Assembly (NCBI GenBank): GCA_947507875.1
Contig: CANNQP010000010.1
Coordinates: 1 to 64,000 of the forward strand
Length of the DNA stretch: 64,000 nucleotides
DNA from: Verrucomicrobiaceae bacterium
GTDB lineage: Bacteria; Verrucomicrobiota; Verrucomicrobiia; Verrucomicrobiales; Verrucomicrobiaceae
Reading direction: 5' to 3'
Numbering within the stretch: the stretch's first letter is position 1; every line of letters begins with the position of its first letter. Both the position numbers and the translations under genes were made by a program. The notes below the pieces were generated by a model that saw only the letters and a list, made by a program, of their open reading frames with translations, ran no database searches and was not told the origin of the DNA. Below are positions 54,833 to 63,992 of the stretch, one piece after another.

Positions 54833-54861
54833 CTGGCAATGCCCTTCAGCTCGTCTATGAA
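54833..54861 (+). promoter_or_regulatory. Candidate promoter for tRNA-Val
   Basis: CTGGCA (54833-54838) and TATGAA (54856-54861) are separated by 17 bases, each matching four of six consensus positions. A start near 54868 would give a short 5' leader before the tRNA. Confidence 0.4.
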
Positions 54862-54883
54862 CACAGCCCGTTTCCCATTCACC

Positions 54884-54958
54884 GCGCGGTTAGCTCAGCG
54901 GTAGAGCACTGCCTTCACACGGCAGGGGTCGCAGGTTCGAACCCTGCACCGCGCACCA
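54884..54958 (+). tRNA. tRNA-Val (anticodon CAC)
   Basis: The acceptor arms GCGCGGT and ACCGCGC pair fully. The D arm is GCTC/GAGC, the anticodon arm CTGCC-TTCACAC-GGCAG with CAC at 34-36, and the T arm GCAGG-TTCGAAC-CCTGC. Discriminator A is followed by a genome-encoded CCA. It decodes GUG. It is convergent with hisA, whose stop lies 21 bases downstream on the other strand. Confidence 0.95.
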
Positions 54959-54979
54959 TCTCGATGCAGATGAAATGAA

Positions 54980-55750
54980 TCACGCAGGGCGTCGATTGAA
55001 CGCAACCAAGTCCTGATAGCGAACGCCCTGTCCACCGAAAAGGTCGAGGGCGCTGCCCACGGTGGCATCGACTTTGCCATCGCTGAGTTGATGGATGTTT
55101 TCTAAGTCGGCTAAGCAGTGAATGCCGCCCGCGTAGGTCATCGGCACCGGGCTATGCTGCCCCAGGAATTCGACCAAAGCGGCATCGATGCCTTCGCACT
55201 TGCCCTCCACATCCACAGCATGAATCAAAAACTCATCGCAATGACTGGCGAGGTGCTGGAGTGACTCCGGTGTGACCTGGAGGTCCGTCAGCGTCTGCCA
55301 GCGATTCATGGCGACGGTCCAGCCGGTGGCTGTGGCTTTGCAGCTGAGGTCGATCACGAGTCGCTTTCGACCGGCGGCTGCGACCATTTTGTCCAGCCGT
55401 GTTTGGGAAAAGCGGCCATCCGTTTCGAAAAGATAGCTGGTGACGATGACGTGGCTGGCTCCCGCTTCGAGATACTCGGCGGCATTGCAGGGACGAATCC
55501 CACCCCCGATCTGGAGCCCACCCGGATAGGCGGAAAGGGCAGATTTAGCCGCTGGGTCGTTGCCTTGTCCGAGCATGATCACGTGACCTCCAGACAGCTG
55601 GTCTTGCTGATAAAGCTTGGCATACCAAGCGGCATCGCGATCGCTCACAAAGTTGGTTTTTAATCCCTGGCCCGAATCAGTGAGGGTGGACCCGACGATT
55701 TGTTTTACCTGACCGGAATGGAGATCAATGCAGGGGCGGAATCGAGTCAT
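54980..55750 (-). CDS. hisA: Phosphoribosyl isomerase HisA, eukaryotic (HIS6) type
   Basis: ProFAR isomerase, fourth step of histidine synthesis. TRFRPCIDLHSGQVKQIVG, LKTNFVSDRDAAWYAKLY, GGHVIMLGQGND, ALSAYPGGLQIGGGIR, ASHVIVTSYLF, NRWQTLTDLQVT, CDEFLIHAVDVEGKCEGID and KVDATVGSALDLFGG follow the yeast/plant HIS6 pattern, not the usual bacterial HisA. The start is ATG 55750, with an in-frame GTG two codons upstream. No other his gene is in the window. tRNA-Gln ends nine bases upstream on the same strand, so the two are probably cotranscribed. Confidence 0.92.
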   Translation of the reverse strand: MTRFRPCIDLHSGQVKQIVGSTLTDSGQGLKTNFVSDRDAAWYAKLYQQDQLSGGHVIMLGQGNDPAAKSALSAYPGGLQIGGGIRPCNAAEYLEAGASHVIVTSYLFETDGRFSQTRLDKMVAAAGRKRLVIDLSCKATATGWTVAMNRWQTLTDLQVTPESLQHLASHCDEFLIHAVDVEGKCEGIDAALVEFLGQHSPVPMTYAGGIHCLADLENIHQLSDGKVDATVGSALDLFGGQGVRYQDLVAFNRRPA

Positions 55751-55759
55751 GGTCACGAT

Positions 55760-55833
55760 TGGCTACCCCGCAAGGATTCGAACCTTGAATAAGAGATCCA
55801 AAATCTCCTGTGTTACCATTACACCACGGGGTA
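55760..55833 (-). tRNA. tRNA-Gln (anticodon TTG)
   Basis: The acceptor arms TACCCCG and CGGGGTA pair fully. The anticodon arm GGAGA-TTTTGGA-TCTCT places TTG at 34-36, and the T arm has AAGG-TTCGAAT-CCTT. Discriminator G and encoded CCA follow. It decodes CAA. The CCA end is nine bases before the hisA ATG. Confidence 0.94.
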
Positions 55834-55849
55834 ATGCGGTGAGAGGTGG

Positions 55850-55877
55850 AGAATAGAAGCACTTTGCGGCTGTGCAA
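55850..55877 (-). promoter_or_regulatory. Candidate promoter for tRNA-Gln and hisA
   Basis: On the minus strand TTGCAC and TATTCT are 16 bases apart and lie about 20 bases before the tRNA 5' end. This fits a shared promoter. Confidence 0.38.
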
Positions 55878-55912
55878 CCGATTTGGCGTATCATCTGGCA
55901 TCAAAATGCAGG

Positions 55913-57040
55913 CTAACGGGCCAAAATCCGTCGCAACATGGGCAGTGCCTGGTGCGCAGAGTGTTCCAAAAGCTCAGAAGCGCGCGCCATGGCCTCTGCC
56001 ACGGGCATTTCAGCGGGTTTGAGCGCGTGCATGGCATCAAAGTTGGCCAACAGAGCAGGGGAAGGCTCAATGGCTCCGGCAAAAGCCACGACTTTTTTGC
56101 CGAGACGGCGCGCCATCTGGGCCACGCCAAGCGGGCCTTTGCCATGCAGCGTTTGCCCATCGAGCTTGCCTTCACCCGTGATGATCAGGTCGGCCTTGGC
56201 GATTCTTTGTTCGAGTTGGATGGCTTCCGCGATCAGGTCGAAGCCACTCACCAAGTGCGCATGACCAAACACCATGAGGCCATAACCCAGGCCACCGGCA
56301 GCGCCTGCGCCAGGTGTGTTTGCCAGTTCTTGGTCTTTGACATCACGTTTCACGACTTCGGTCAGGTGCTGAAGCCGTCTCTCGTGCGCGCTGGCATCGC
56401 TGACTCCTTTCTGTGCCCCATAAACGCGCGTGCAGCCTTCTGGGCCGAGCAGAGGATTGCTCACATCGCAGGCGACCTGGATCTCCAGGCTCAATCGCGC
56501 TGCCGGGGGTAAGATTTGGCTGAGCTGGTCCAGGTCTCGAGGCATGGTCGTGATGGGCTGGCCATTGGGGTTCAAAAATCGCCAGCCCAGAGCCCTGGCC
56601 ATGCCACAGCCTGCATCGTTGGTCGCGCTCCCTCCGATGCCGATGATGAGCTGCGTGGCCCCGCGCTGAGCTGCATCCAGCATCATCAAGCCTGTACCGA
56701 AGGTGCTGGCGGTCATTGGGTCGAGCGGTCGATCACTGACCTTCGCCAAGCCAGAGGCGGCACTCATTTCCATGACAGCGAGCTTTCTGCCATCGCGCTG
56801 AATCATGCCATAGCTCGCTGGGATGGCACGGCCCTGAGCATCTTCCGTCGCTACATGCATGCGTTCGCCACCCAAGGCAGTGATCATCGCTTCCGTTGTG
56901 CCTTCACCACCATCAGCGATGGGGCAAACATCGCAGCTGACCTCCGGCAGTTGGCTTTCGAGCACACGCTTCAAGATGGCTGCCACTTCCGGAGCGGTGA
57001 GAGAGCCTTTGTATTTGTCGCTGGCGATGAGGATGCGCAT
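55913..57040 (-). CDS. Glycerate kinase (GlxK/GarK family)
   Basis: Type I glycerate 2-kinase, phosphorylating D-glycerate from glyoxylate or sugar-acid metabolism. MRILIASDKYKGSLTAPEVA is the family N-terminus. Further features are CPIADGGEGTTEAM, LIIGIGGSATNDAGCGMARALG, DVSNPLLGPEGCTRVYGAQKG, GAGAAGGLGYGLMVFG, LIITGEGKLDGQTLHGKGPLGVAQMA and the Ala-rich end. At 375 residues it is normal; the ORF track adds 51 codons that overlap the copper ATPase gene and are not coding. It is divergent from that gene, separated by about 110 bases. Confidence 0.93.
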   Translation of the reverse strand: MRILIASDKYKGSLTAPEVAAILKRVLESQLPEVSCDVCPIADGGEGTTEAMITALGGERMHVATEDAQGRAIPASYGMIQRDGRKLAVMEMSAASGLAKVSDRPLDPMTASTFGTGLMMLDAAQRGATQLIIGIGGSATNDAGCGMARALGWRFLNPNGQPITTMPRDLDQLSQILPPAARLSLEIQVACDVSNPLLGPEGCTRVYGAQKGVSDASAHERRLQHLTEVVKRDVKDQELANTPGAGAAGGLGYGLMVFGHAHLVSGFDLIAEAIQLEQRIAKADLIITGEGKLDGQTLHGKGPLGVAQMARRLGKKVVAFAGAIEPSPALLANFDAMHALKPAEMPVAEAMARASELLEHSAHQALPMLRRILAR

Positions 57041-57149
57041 GATGGCTTCGCTTATCCTGGCTGGTGTGGGATTGCCAAGGCAAATCCAGGCGCAATTCAC
57101 GCAAGAGCTGGCAAGCGAGCTGCCCTGGTTTCGCGAATGGGTGAGGCCG

Positions 57150-59504
57150 ATGTCTTCCACCTGCCACCACTGCGGCTCGCCCGTCCCTGCCAACCGTGAC
57201 GATGGCTTCTGCTGCGCGGGCTGCGTCTATGTGCATGATTTGCTGCACGAGCAGGGCCTGGATCATTTTTATGATCTGAAAGGTGCCTTGGCCCTGCCGC
57301 CGGTTTCTCCCCATAGCTTGCGTGAGAGGGATTATGAATGGCTTGTCCAGCTTGGTCAGACCGTGCTGCCCGCAGGGCAGTTGAGCTTAGCCTTGCAGGG
57401 CATTTCTTGCGTGGGTTGTGTTTGGCTCATCGAAAGGGTCTTCTCCAGGCATCCTGGTGGATTGCGGGTGAATGTGGATGTCGTGCATGGCGAGATGCTG
57501 CTGACCTATGATCCGCTACTGTTTGACCTCGTGGCTTTCGCCAAAGATCTCCAGGCCTTTGGTTACCTCGTCGGCCCGCCGCATGAGGGTAGAGAGCGAA
57601 AGCAGTCGTCCGGGCTCGAACGGCGCATGGGGGGTTGTGGGGCTTTTGCGATGAATGCGATGGCCTTCAGCCTGCCTGCCTACTTTGGTATGCCGGCGGA
57701 TTTTGCGTTTGCGGGTTGGTTTGACATGATCGCAGCCGCCTCAGCGACCTTGGCCATGCTGGTCGGAGGCAGCTATTTCATCGAGAAAGCTTGGCGCAGT
57801 CTCTCGGCGGGCCTGTTGCACATCGACACGCCGATTGCGTTGGGGATCATCGCTGCCTACGCAGGGTCCATTGGTGGCTGGGTGCTGGGCGTGGAGGGAC
57901 TGAAGTACTTCGACTTTGTGGCCATCTTCATCTTTCTGATGCTCGTCGGGCGCTGGGCCCAACAGGCCGCTGTGGAGCGGAATCGCCGGAAGCTCATGCG
58001 TGACACCTCCATCCCTGAGGTCATTTGGGTGAACGGTGAGGCTGAGCCCAAGCCGCTGCGTGTGCTGAAGGCGGGCGTGCGCTTTGTGATCAAACCTGCA
58101 CAATCCATTCCTGTGGCGAGCCGACTGATCAGCCCCAGTGCCTCGGTCAGCCTGGAATGGATCAATGGCGAAAGCGAGGCTCAGCGGCGAGGCGAAGGGC
58201 AGCTCTTGCCATCGGGGGCGCTGAACATCGGGCTGAAATCCTTGGAGGCCGAGGCTTTGGAAAGCTGGCAAGATAGCACCCTGCATCGCTTGCTGGAAGC
58301 TCGCCGTCCTGGAGAGTTTCGCGATCGAGCTCTGGAAAGACTGCTTCGTGGCTACTTGGCTGTGGTGGTTTTGGTGGGCATCGCGGGGGCTGCTGCTTGG
58401 TTGATGCAGGGCGCTGGCCTCGATGAAGCACTCCAGGTCATGATTTCCATTTTTGTGGTGTCTTGTCCCTGCGCGCTGGGCGTCGCCGTGCCACTGGCAG
58501 AGGAACTCGCTTGCGCTCGTGCGGAAAAGATGGGCGTTTTTGTCCGCTCGCTGGCGTTGTGGAAGCGCCTTCTGCGTGTGCGGCAGGTCATTTTTGACAA
58601 AACGGGCACGCTGACCCTAGAAAACCCGATGTTGGAGAATCCTGAGGTGCTGAAAAAACTGGAGGGTCAGGCCACCAGGGCGCTGAGAACCTTGGTCACC
58701 GGCAATCTGCATCCCGTCAGCCGCAGCTTGTTCGACGCCATCGGTCCGGGGGAAGCGTGCGGGGGCGCCGAAGTGCAGGAGAGGATCGGTCAGGGGCTGG
58801 CCTTCACCGATGAGGTTGGCGTGAAGTGGTCCCTGGGACGCGGTGCCGGCGTGGATGCGCTGTTGTGCCGTGATGGCCAAGCCCTGGCAGGTTTCCGTTT
58901 TCGTGATGAATTGCGCGCCGAATCGGTCGAGGAGGTGCAGGCTCTGCGCCAGAAAGGCCTGCTGGTCTCGATCCTCAGTGGAGATCGTCGCCAGAAGGTG
59001 GAAGGCATCGCCGAGCAGTTAGGCTTGGCGGCAACGCATTGGCAGGCAGAAATGAGCCCCGAAGAGAAAGCCGACTGGGTTCGCCGTCACGATGCGGAAG
59101 ACACCCTCTACATCGGCGATGGGGCAAACGATAGCCTCGCCTTTGATGCCGCGCTGTGTGCGGGCAGTCCCGTGACCGGGCGCAGCTTTTTGGAGCAAAA
59201 GGCGGACTTCTTTTTCCTGGGGCATAGCCTTCGCTTTGTTCGTGGCTTGCTGGACATCGCCCGACAGCATCGGCTGGCCACGCGCAGGGTGTTTGCCTTT
59301 TCCGTGACCTACAACATCGCCACGGTCATCGCCGGCTTGATGGGGCACCTCAGCCCACTCGCTGCTGCGATTTTGATGCCCCTCAGCTCGGTGGTAACCT
59401 TGAGCATCGTGGCTTTGACGTTTGGTCGTGCTCAGCAGGAGACCAACGACTCGGCAGCGGTTACGACCAATCCTCCGCCGTCCTTGGCGGTGGCTGTCAG
59501 CTAG
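57150..59504 (+). CDS. CcoI/FixI-type copper ATPase
   Basis: P1B ATPase predicted to supply copper during cytochrome oxidase assembly. The N-terminus (CHHCGSPVPANRDDGFCCAGC) is the zinc-ribbon-like domain found in CcoI/FixI. An HMA domain has GISCVGCVWL near 87. Membrane helices follow, with the CPC motif in SCPCALGVAVPLAEELACARA, then DKTGTLTLENP, HPVSRSLFDAIG and IGDGANDSLAFDAALCAG. The A-domain motif reads NGES where TGES is usual. The start ATG 57150 gives 784 residues; the ORF track is 97 codons longer. No cco/fix genes are nearby, so its target oxidase is elsewhere or it has another role. Confidence 0.9.
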   Translation: MSSTCHHCGSPVPANRDDGFCCAGCVYVHDLLHEQGLDHFYDLKGALALPPVSPHSLRERDYEWLVQLGQTVLPAGQLSLALQGISCVGCVWLIERVFSRHPGGLRVNVDVVHGEMLLTYDPLLFDLVAFAKDLQAFGYLVGPPHEGRERKQSSGLERRMGGCGAFAMNAMAFSLPAYFGMPADFAFAGWFDMIAAASATLAMLVGGSYFIEKAWRSLSAGLLHIDTPIALGIIAAYAGSIGGWVLGVEGLKYFDFVAIFIFLMLVGRWAQQAAVERNRRKLMRDTSIPEVIWVNGEAEPKPLRVLKAGVRFVIKPAQSIPVASRLISPSASVSLEWINGESEAQRRGEGQLLPSGALNIGLKSLEAEALESWQDSTLHRLLEARRPGEFRDRALERLLRGYLAVVVLVGIAGAAAWLMQGAGLDEALQVMISIFVVSCPCALGVAVPLAEELACARAEKMGVFVRSLALWKRLLRVRQVIFDKTGTLTLENPMLENPEVLKKLEGQATRALRTLVTGNLHPVSRSLFDAIGPGEACGGAEVQERIGQGLAFTDEVGVKWSLGRGAGVDALLCRDGQALAGFRFRDELRAESVEEVQALRQKGLLVSILSGDRRQKVEGIAEQLGLAATHWQAEMSPEEKADWVRRHDAEDTLYIGDGANDSLAFDAALCAGSPVTGRSFLEQKADFFFLGHSLRFVRGLLDIARQHRLATRRVFAFSVTYNIATVIAGLMGHLSPLAAAILMPLSSVVTLSIVALTFGRAQQETNDSAAVTTNPPPSLAVAVS

Positions 59505-59507
59505 GGG

Positions 59508-59544
59508 GGCAAAAGAAACGGGTGCGATGGAGATCGCACCCGTT
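59508..59544 (-). terminator. Intrinsic terminator after hppA
   Basis: AACGGGTGCGAT pairs perfectly over 12 bp with ATCGCACCCGTT around a GGAG loop. The minus strand then reads TTCTTTTG. It lies between convergent hppA and the copper ATPase. Confidence 0.85.
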
Positions 59545-59569
59545 GAGGCAAACCGAAGCTTTTTCGAGC

Positions 59570-61624
59570 TTACTTGAAGAAGATCGGGATCACCAAGATG
59601 GCGAGTACGTTCACGACTTTGATCATCGGGTTCACGGCCGGACCAGAAGTGTCCTTGTAGGGGTCACCGACGGTATCCCCGGTGACGGCGGCTTGGTGAG
59701 CAAAGCTGCCTTTGCCACCGTGATGACCTTCTTCGACGTATTTTTTCGCATTGTCCCATGCTCCGCCAGAGCTCGTCATCGCGATGCCCACAAAGAGACC
59801 GGTGATGATGGTGCCGATGAGCAGACCGCCCAAGGCTTCTTTACCCAGGAAGGCAACGCCGACGACAAAAACAATCGGGAGCAAGGCGGGAACGATCATC
59901 TGCTGAAGCGCAGCTTTGGTGACGATGTCCACGCATTGACCGTAATCAGGCGTGTCTTTGCCAGTCAGGATGCCGGGTTTGGCGGCGATTTGGCGGCGGA
60001 CCTCACGCACCACCGCTCCAGCGGCATTGCCGACGGCATCCATGCCAAAAGCTGTGAACAAATAGGGGAGCAAACCGCCGATGAACATGCCGATGATGAC
60101 CTGGGGATTCATCAGATCAAAGACGAGTTCTTTGATCTTCAGGAAGGCCTTCACTTCTTCCACGTAGCTGCCGAAAAGCACCATCGCTGCTAGGCCCGCT
60201 GAGGCGATGGCATAACCCTTGGTCACGGCTTTCATGGTGTTGCCCACGGCGTCGAGTTCATCGGTGATTTTGCGTACGTCTTCGGGCAGGCCCGACATGA
60301 CGGCGACACCGCCTGCGTTGTCAGTGATGGGGCCGAAGGCATCCAGGGAAACGATGATGCCACTGAGGCTGAGCATGGAGACTACCGCGATGGCGATGCC
60401 ATAAAGACCCGCGAGATCCCAGCAGGCCCAGATGGAAGCGGCAATGCAGAGCACGGGCAGAAGGGTGGCGTGGTGGCCGACGCTGATGCCTGCGATGATG
60501 TTGGTCGCGTGGCCGGTTTCGGAGGCTTTGGCGATTCGGCGGACAGGGTTGTGTGCCGTGCTGGTGAAGTAGTTGGTGATCCAAACTACGGCGAAGGTAA
60601 GGGCTAGGCCGATGAGGGCACAGTAGAAGATCGCAGAGGGAGTCACCGTCATTCCTGCCATGGTCACCGGAGCGGTGAAGATGGCCCCAGTCGCCCATTT
60701 GAACAGGATGGCGGCCACGATGCCAGAAACTGCCACTCCGCCCACCAGGGCAGGGGTGGCTTTTTGTTTGACGAAATTGACCCAAGCAATGCCGAGCAGG
60801 GAGGCCAGGATGGCCAATCCACAAAGAACGAAAGGATAGACGAGCACGGCATGATTGCCCTCAGGTGCAGTGAGGTGTCCCACCAGCACGCCGCCAATCA
60901 AGCTCACGGCATACGTTTCAAACACATCAGCCGCCATGCCCGCGCAGTCACCCACATTGTCGCCCACGTTGTCCGCGATAGTCGCGGGGTTGCGGGGGTC
61001 GTCTTCATTCAGATTCTGTTCGATTTTGCCTACCAGGTCAGCGCCCACATCGGCTGCCTTGGTGTAAATGCCACCTCCAAGACGGGCGAAGACAGAGATC
61101 AATGAGCTGCCCAACGCTAGCCCGATGAGAGAATCAATCGCGGCCTTGGTGCCAGACATTTTTTCCACCACCAAGAAGAAGATGCCGACGGAGAGCAATC
61201 CAAGAACCACCACGAGCAGGCCCGTCACGGCACCGCCGTTGAAGGCGACTTTCAGGGCGGGGTGGGCTCCTTCACGAGCGGCCCAAGCGGTTCTCACATT
61301 GGCCCTGACGGCGATCGTCATGCCAATGTATCCTGCGGCGAGAGAGCAGACAGCACCGATGACAAAACCTGCACTGGCCACACCGCCACGAACGAAATAG
61401 ACCGCCGCAAAAATGACGATGGCGATCAAGGCAATGGCCCGGATTTGGCGGTTCAGGTAGGCACTCGCCCCCTGCTGAATCGCCCCCCCGATCTCTGCCA
61501 TCTTTTCATTGCCTGCTGGGGTCGCCAAAATCTGGCGGATCAACAAAATGGCGAAGGCGAGGCCCACGAGCGCGAGCACGAGGGATATCGGAATGCCCTG
61601 AGTGAGAAGGAATGACGGATTCAC
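59570..61624 (-). CDS. hppA: Membrane-bound proton-pumping pyrophosphatase, K+-independent type
   Basis: Hydrolyses PPi and pumps H+ across the inner membrane. [56 protein letters not shown] is the catalytic stretch with many Asp/Lys residues. [17 protein letters not shown] has Lys where K+-dependent enzymes have Ala, pointing to the K+-independent H+-pumping class. [30 protein letters not shown] and the C-terminal [22 protein letters not shown] are intact. About 16 hydrophobic segments and 684 residues match the family. It ends at a strong terminator. Confidence 0.96.
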   Translation of the reverse strand: MNPSFLLTQGIPISLVLALVGLAFAILLIRQILATPAGNEKMAEIGGAIQQGASAYLNRQIRAIALIAIVIFAAVYFVRGGVASAGFVIGAVCSLAAGYIGMTIAVRANVRTAWAAREGAHPALKVAFNGGAVTGLLVVVLGLLSVGIFFLVVEKMSGTKAAIDSLIGLALGSSLISVFARLGGGIYTKAADVGADLVGKIEQNLNEDDPRNPATIADNVGDNVGDCAGMAADVFETYAVSLIGGVLVGHLTAPEGNHAVLVYPFVLCGLAILASLLGIAWVNFVKQKATPALVGGVAVSGIVAAILFKWATGAIFTAPVTMAGMTVTPSAIFYCALIGLALTFAVVWITNYFTSTAHNPVRRIAKASETGHATNIIAGISVGHHATLLPVLCIAASIWACWDLAGLYGIAIAVVSMLSLSGIIVSLDAFGPITDNAGGVAVMSGLPEDVRKITDELDAVGNTMKAVTKGYAIASAGLAAMVLFGSYVEEVKAFLKIKELVFDLMNPQVIIGMFIGGLLPYLFTAFGMDAVGNAAGAVVREVRRQIAAKPGILTGKDTPDYGQCVDIVTKAALQQMIVPALLPIVFVVGVAFLGKEALGGLLIGTIITGLFVGIAMTSSGGAWDNAKKYVEEGHHGGKGSFAHQAAVTGDTVGDPYKDTSGPAVNPMIKVVNVLAILVIPIFFK

Positions 61625-61796
61625 GGGGAGTATGGCTGGTGGCTGAGGTTGGGTGGGTTGGGAAAAGGGCGGGCGATCTTAGCGGGTCACGTTAGGCTGG
61701 CAACCGCCTTTTCATCGGGACCGGTGGCGCATGAAGCCTGTTGAGTCGAGCTAGGGATGATTGGGGCGGCAAAGGCAGGGGGCCGAGTGCGAAAAA

Positions 61797-62669
61797 TCAG
61801 CCCTTTGGGCGTGTCCAGAGCAAGGCCAAAAACAGCGGGAACTCCTGACGGGCTCGGTTTTCAGCACGGGCACGGGGTCCAGGTTGGCTTTGCTTGTGGG
61901 AATGCCATTCTTGCAGGCCAGAAAGCATGAATCCCGCTTCGAAGCCACAGCGCGTCAGTTCCTGCACACTGCGGTGGATGCTCAGGGTCGTCTCACTGTT
62001 CGCCTTTCCAGGGTGCATGACGATGGGGATCGTCAGCGTGCTGCTGTAGGCGTCGATGCGACGGTATTGAATTTTGCGCTCGTCTTCGAAGCCCCAGGCG
62101 GATTGCCGAGGTATGCGGAACGCGGGATGGTTTAGAACCCATAACATGCGACCTCCTGGCTTGAGGGTCTGATAAGCCGCTGCGCAGACTTGATCCAAGT
62201 GCTCCAGGTTTTGTAGGCAAAGGATGGCGGAGATGCCGTCGAAATCGTTTAGGCCTTGGAGCTGTGCTGCATCTCGCTCGAGATAACGGATTTTATTTCG
62301 TGCGGGATAGCTGCGTGCCTTTTCCACCAGGGAGCGCGAGGCATCTATTCCTGTGACCATGGCCCCAGAGGTGGCGAGCGCTCGTGAAAAGACCCCCTGG
62401 CCACAGCCGAGATCGAGGATTGTTTCATCCCGAGCTGGGCGCAAAAGGTCCAAGGCTTTGGGGATGACGACCTCTTGATACAATTCGGAGCCTTTCTCGC
62501 CGATAATTCGATCATACCAGTCGGCTGATTTTTCCCAAGAGGTGCCGCCTTGGCTTAGATCGCGTTTGGCGTTTGGGTTGCGTTGCGAAGCGGCAGTCGG
62601 TTTTCGGAACGGGCCTGACGGCTCATGGGGAGGGCGCTTGGAATGGCGTGGAGGGCGTTCGGGCTTCAT
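61797..62669 (-). CDS. Class I SAM-dependent methyltransferase
   Basis: Rossmann-fold methyltransferase with unknown substrate. The SAM-binding motif I is ILDLGCGQGVFSRALATSG. The acidic motif II residue is in VTGIDASRSLVEKAR, and ISAILCLQNLEHLDQV and LKPGGRMLWVLNHPAF are motifs III-IV. The N-terminus before residue 60 is basic, rich in Pro/Arg/Lys (MKPERPPRHSKRPPHEP), and may bind nucleic acid or just be a linker. The start MKPERPP is chosen 15 codons after the ORF track start. It precedes hppA on the same strand with about 170 bases between. Confidence 0.8.
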   Translation of the reverse strand: MKPERPPRHSKRPPHEPSGPFRKPTAASQRNPNAKRDLSQGGTSWEKSADWYDRIIGEKGSELYQEVVIPKALDLLRPARDETILDLGCGQGVFSRALATSGAMVTGIDASRSLVEKARSYPARNKIRYLERDAAQLQGLNDFDGISAILCLQNLEHLDQVCAAAYQTLKPGGRMLWVLNHPAFRIPRQSAWGFEDERKIQYRRIDAYSSTLTIPIVMHPGKANSETTLSIHRSVQELTRCGFEAGFMLSGLQEWHSHKQSQPGPRARAENRARQEFPLFLALLWTRPKG

Positions 62670-62807
62670 GAAAATCGTGGATGGCAGTCCTAGCGGCGTT
62701 CTCGCAGATGGCATCCGCTTTTTGGAAAGACGGTAAATGAACTCAAGGTGACAGGTCTTTTTCCTTGTGCCTGCCTCATTTGTCAGAGACGGTTGCCGCT
62801 GAAACGC

Positions 62808-63992
62808 ATGAGTTCAGAGCGCGACGTATCGGACAAAGACATTCCTTGGGGGCAAAAAAGCTCTAGCATGCTGCTATCCTTGGCTTGCTTGATCATCGTG
62901 CTGGCTGGCATGAAGCAGGCGGCTGGGGTTTTGGTGCCTGTCGTGTATGCCTTTTTCTTAGCGGTGCTCAGCTTCCCTCTCCTCCGCTGGTTGGTTCTAA
63001 AAAAGGTTCCTTCTTTTGTGGCCTTGGCCATCACGCTGCTCGTGAACCTGGGCTTCCTCGCTGGCATGATCACGCTCGCGGTGCGTTTGTTGATGAGTTT
63101 TAACAAAGATCTTCCGCGCTACATCCGTGGATTGCAGACTTACATCAATGAGTTTGCCGGTTGGCTTCAGGACAACGGTGTCACGGAGGCTAAGGTGGCG
63201 ATTGATACGCTCTTCGATTGGAATCAGCTCATTAGCTATGTCACCCAGCAAGATGTCGTGACGCGCTTGGGATCAATGCTCGGCAGCACGTTTGGCACTG
63301 TCGCCAGTTTTTTGGCGGGCCTGATCATGGTTTTGATCTTGATGATGTTCATCCTGATGGAGGCTCAGGGCACGGAACGTCGCTTGCACGCCGTGCGTCA
63401 GGCGGGTGGTCCCGACTTGAGTGGGCTTTTGCGCAGCGCCACGGATATTCAGAAGTACCTGGGGGTGAAGACCTTGATCAGTGCTCTGACGGGGGTGTTG
63501 GCCGGCGTTTGGTGCTGGTTTTTTGACCTTCAGTACCCACTGCTATGGGCGATTTTGGCCTTTGTGTTCAATTACATTCCCGCGGTGGGGTCGAGCGCGG
63601 CCAGTATCCCGGCAGTGATTGAGGCCCTGGTTCAACAAGGCACCGGCACGGCCATCGGTGTGGCGATTGGTTACGGCTTGGTCAATTTTGGCCTCGATAA
63701 TTTTGTCCAACCTCACCTTCTCGGCAGGCGCTTTGGCATTTCCGCCTTGGTGGTTGTGCTTTCGGTTGTTTTTTGGGGCTGGCTCTGGGGACCTCTTGGC
63801 ATGTTCATGGCGGTGCCACTGACCATGGTGTTCAAGGTGCTTCTGGACAATAATGACGAGTTCCGTTGGATCTCCGTGGCCATGGCTCAGAAGAAAATTC
63901 GCCACGGCGAAGTGGAGGTCGTCGGCTATGATCTAGCGGATGGCGAAATGCTCGGTGGTGGGGCCAGTACGGAAATTCCTGGTGGCCGTTGA
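62808..63992 (+). CDS. AI-2E family transporter
   Basis: Predicted membrane transporter of the AI-2E/PerM family (PF01594). About eight hydrophobic segments are seen, e.g. SMLLSLACLIIVLAGMKQAAGVLVPVVYAFFLAVLSFPLL, a long polar loop (NKDLPRYIRGLQTYINEFAGW), AILAFVFNYIPAVGSSAASIPAVIEAL and PHLLGRRFGISALVVVLSVVFWGWLWGPLGMFMAVPLTMVFKVLLD. The ATG at 62808 is preferred over the upstream GTG. The exported substrate is not known for most family members. The gene ends eight bases before the window edge. Confidence 0.88.
   Translation: MSSERDVSDKDIPWGQKSSSMLLSLACLIIVLAGMKQAAGVLVPVVYAFFLAVLSFPLLRWLVLKKVPSFVALAITLLVNLGFLAGMITLAVRLLMSFNKDLPRYIRGLQTYINEFAGWLQDNGVTEAKVAIDTLFDWNQLISYVTQQDVVTRLGSMLGSTFGTVASFLAGLIMVLILMMFILMEAQGTERRLHAVRQAGGPDLSGLLRSATDIQKYLGVKTLISALTGVLAGVWCWFFDLQYPLLWAILAFVFNYIPAVGSSAASIPAVIEALVQQGTGTAIGVAIGYGLVNFGLDNFVQPHLLGRRFGISALVVVLSVVFWGWLWGPLGMFMAVPLTMVFKVLLDNNDEFRWISVAMAQKKIRHGEVEVVGYDLADGEMLGGGASTEIPGGR

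Noticed and set aside
56859-57149. N-terminal extension of the copper ATPase ORF
   Set aside because: It runs antisense through the glycerate kinase start. Homologs begin at the CHHC zinc-ribbon segment, so ATG 57150 is preferred.
55883-57199. Plus-strand ORFs (55883..56512, 56516..57199) opposite glycerate kinase
   Set aside because: Antisense shadows of a complete kinase gene.
59522-60193. 223-codon plus ORF opposite hppA
   Set aside because: Shadow of a conserved membrane pyrophosphatase; rich in charged residues with no fold signature.
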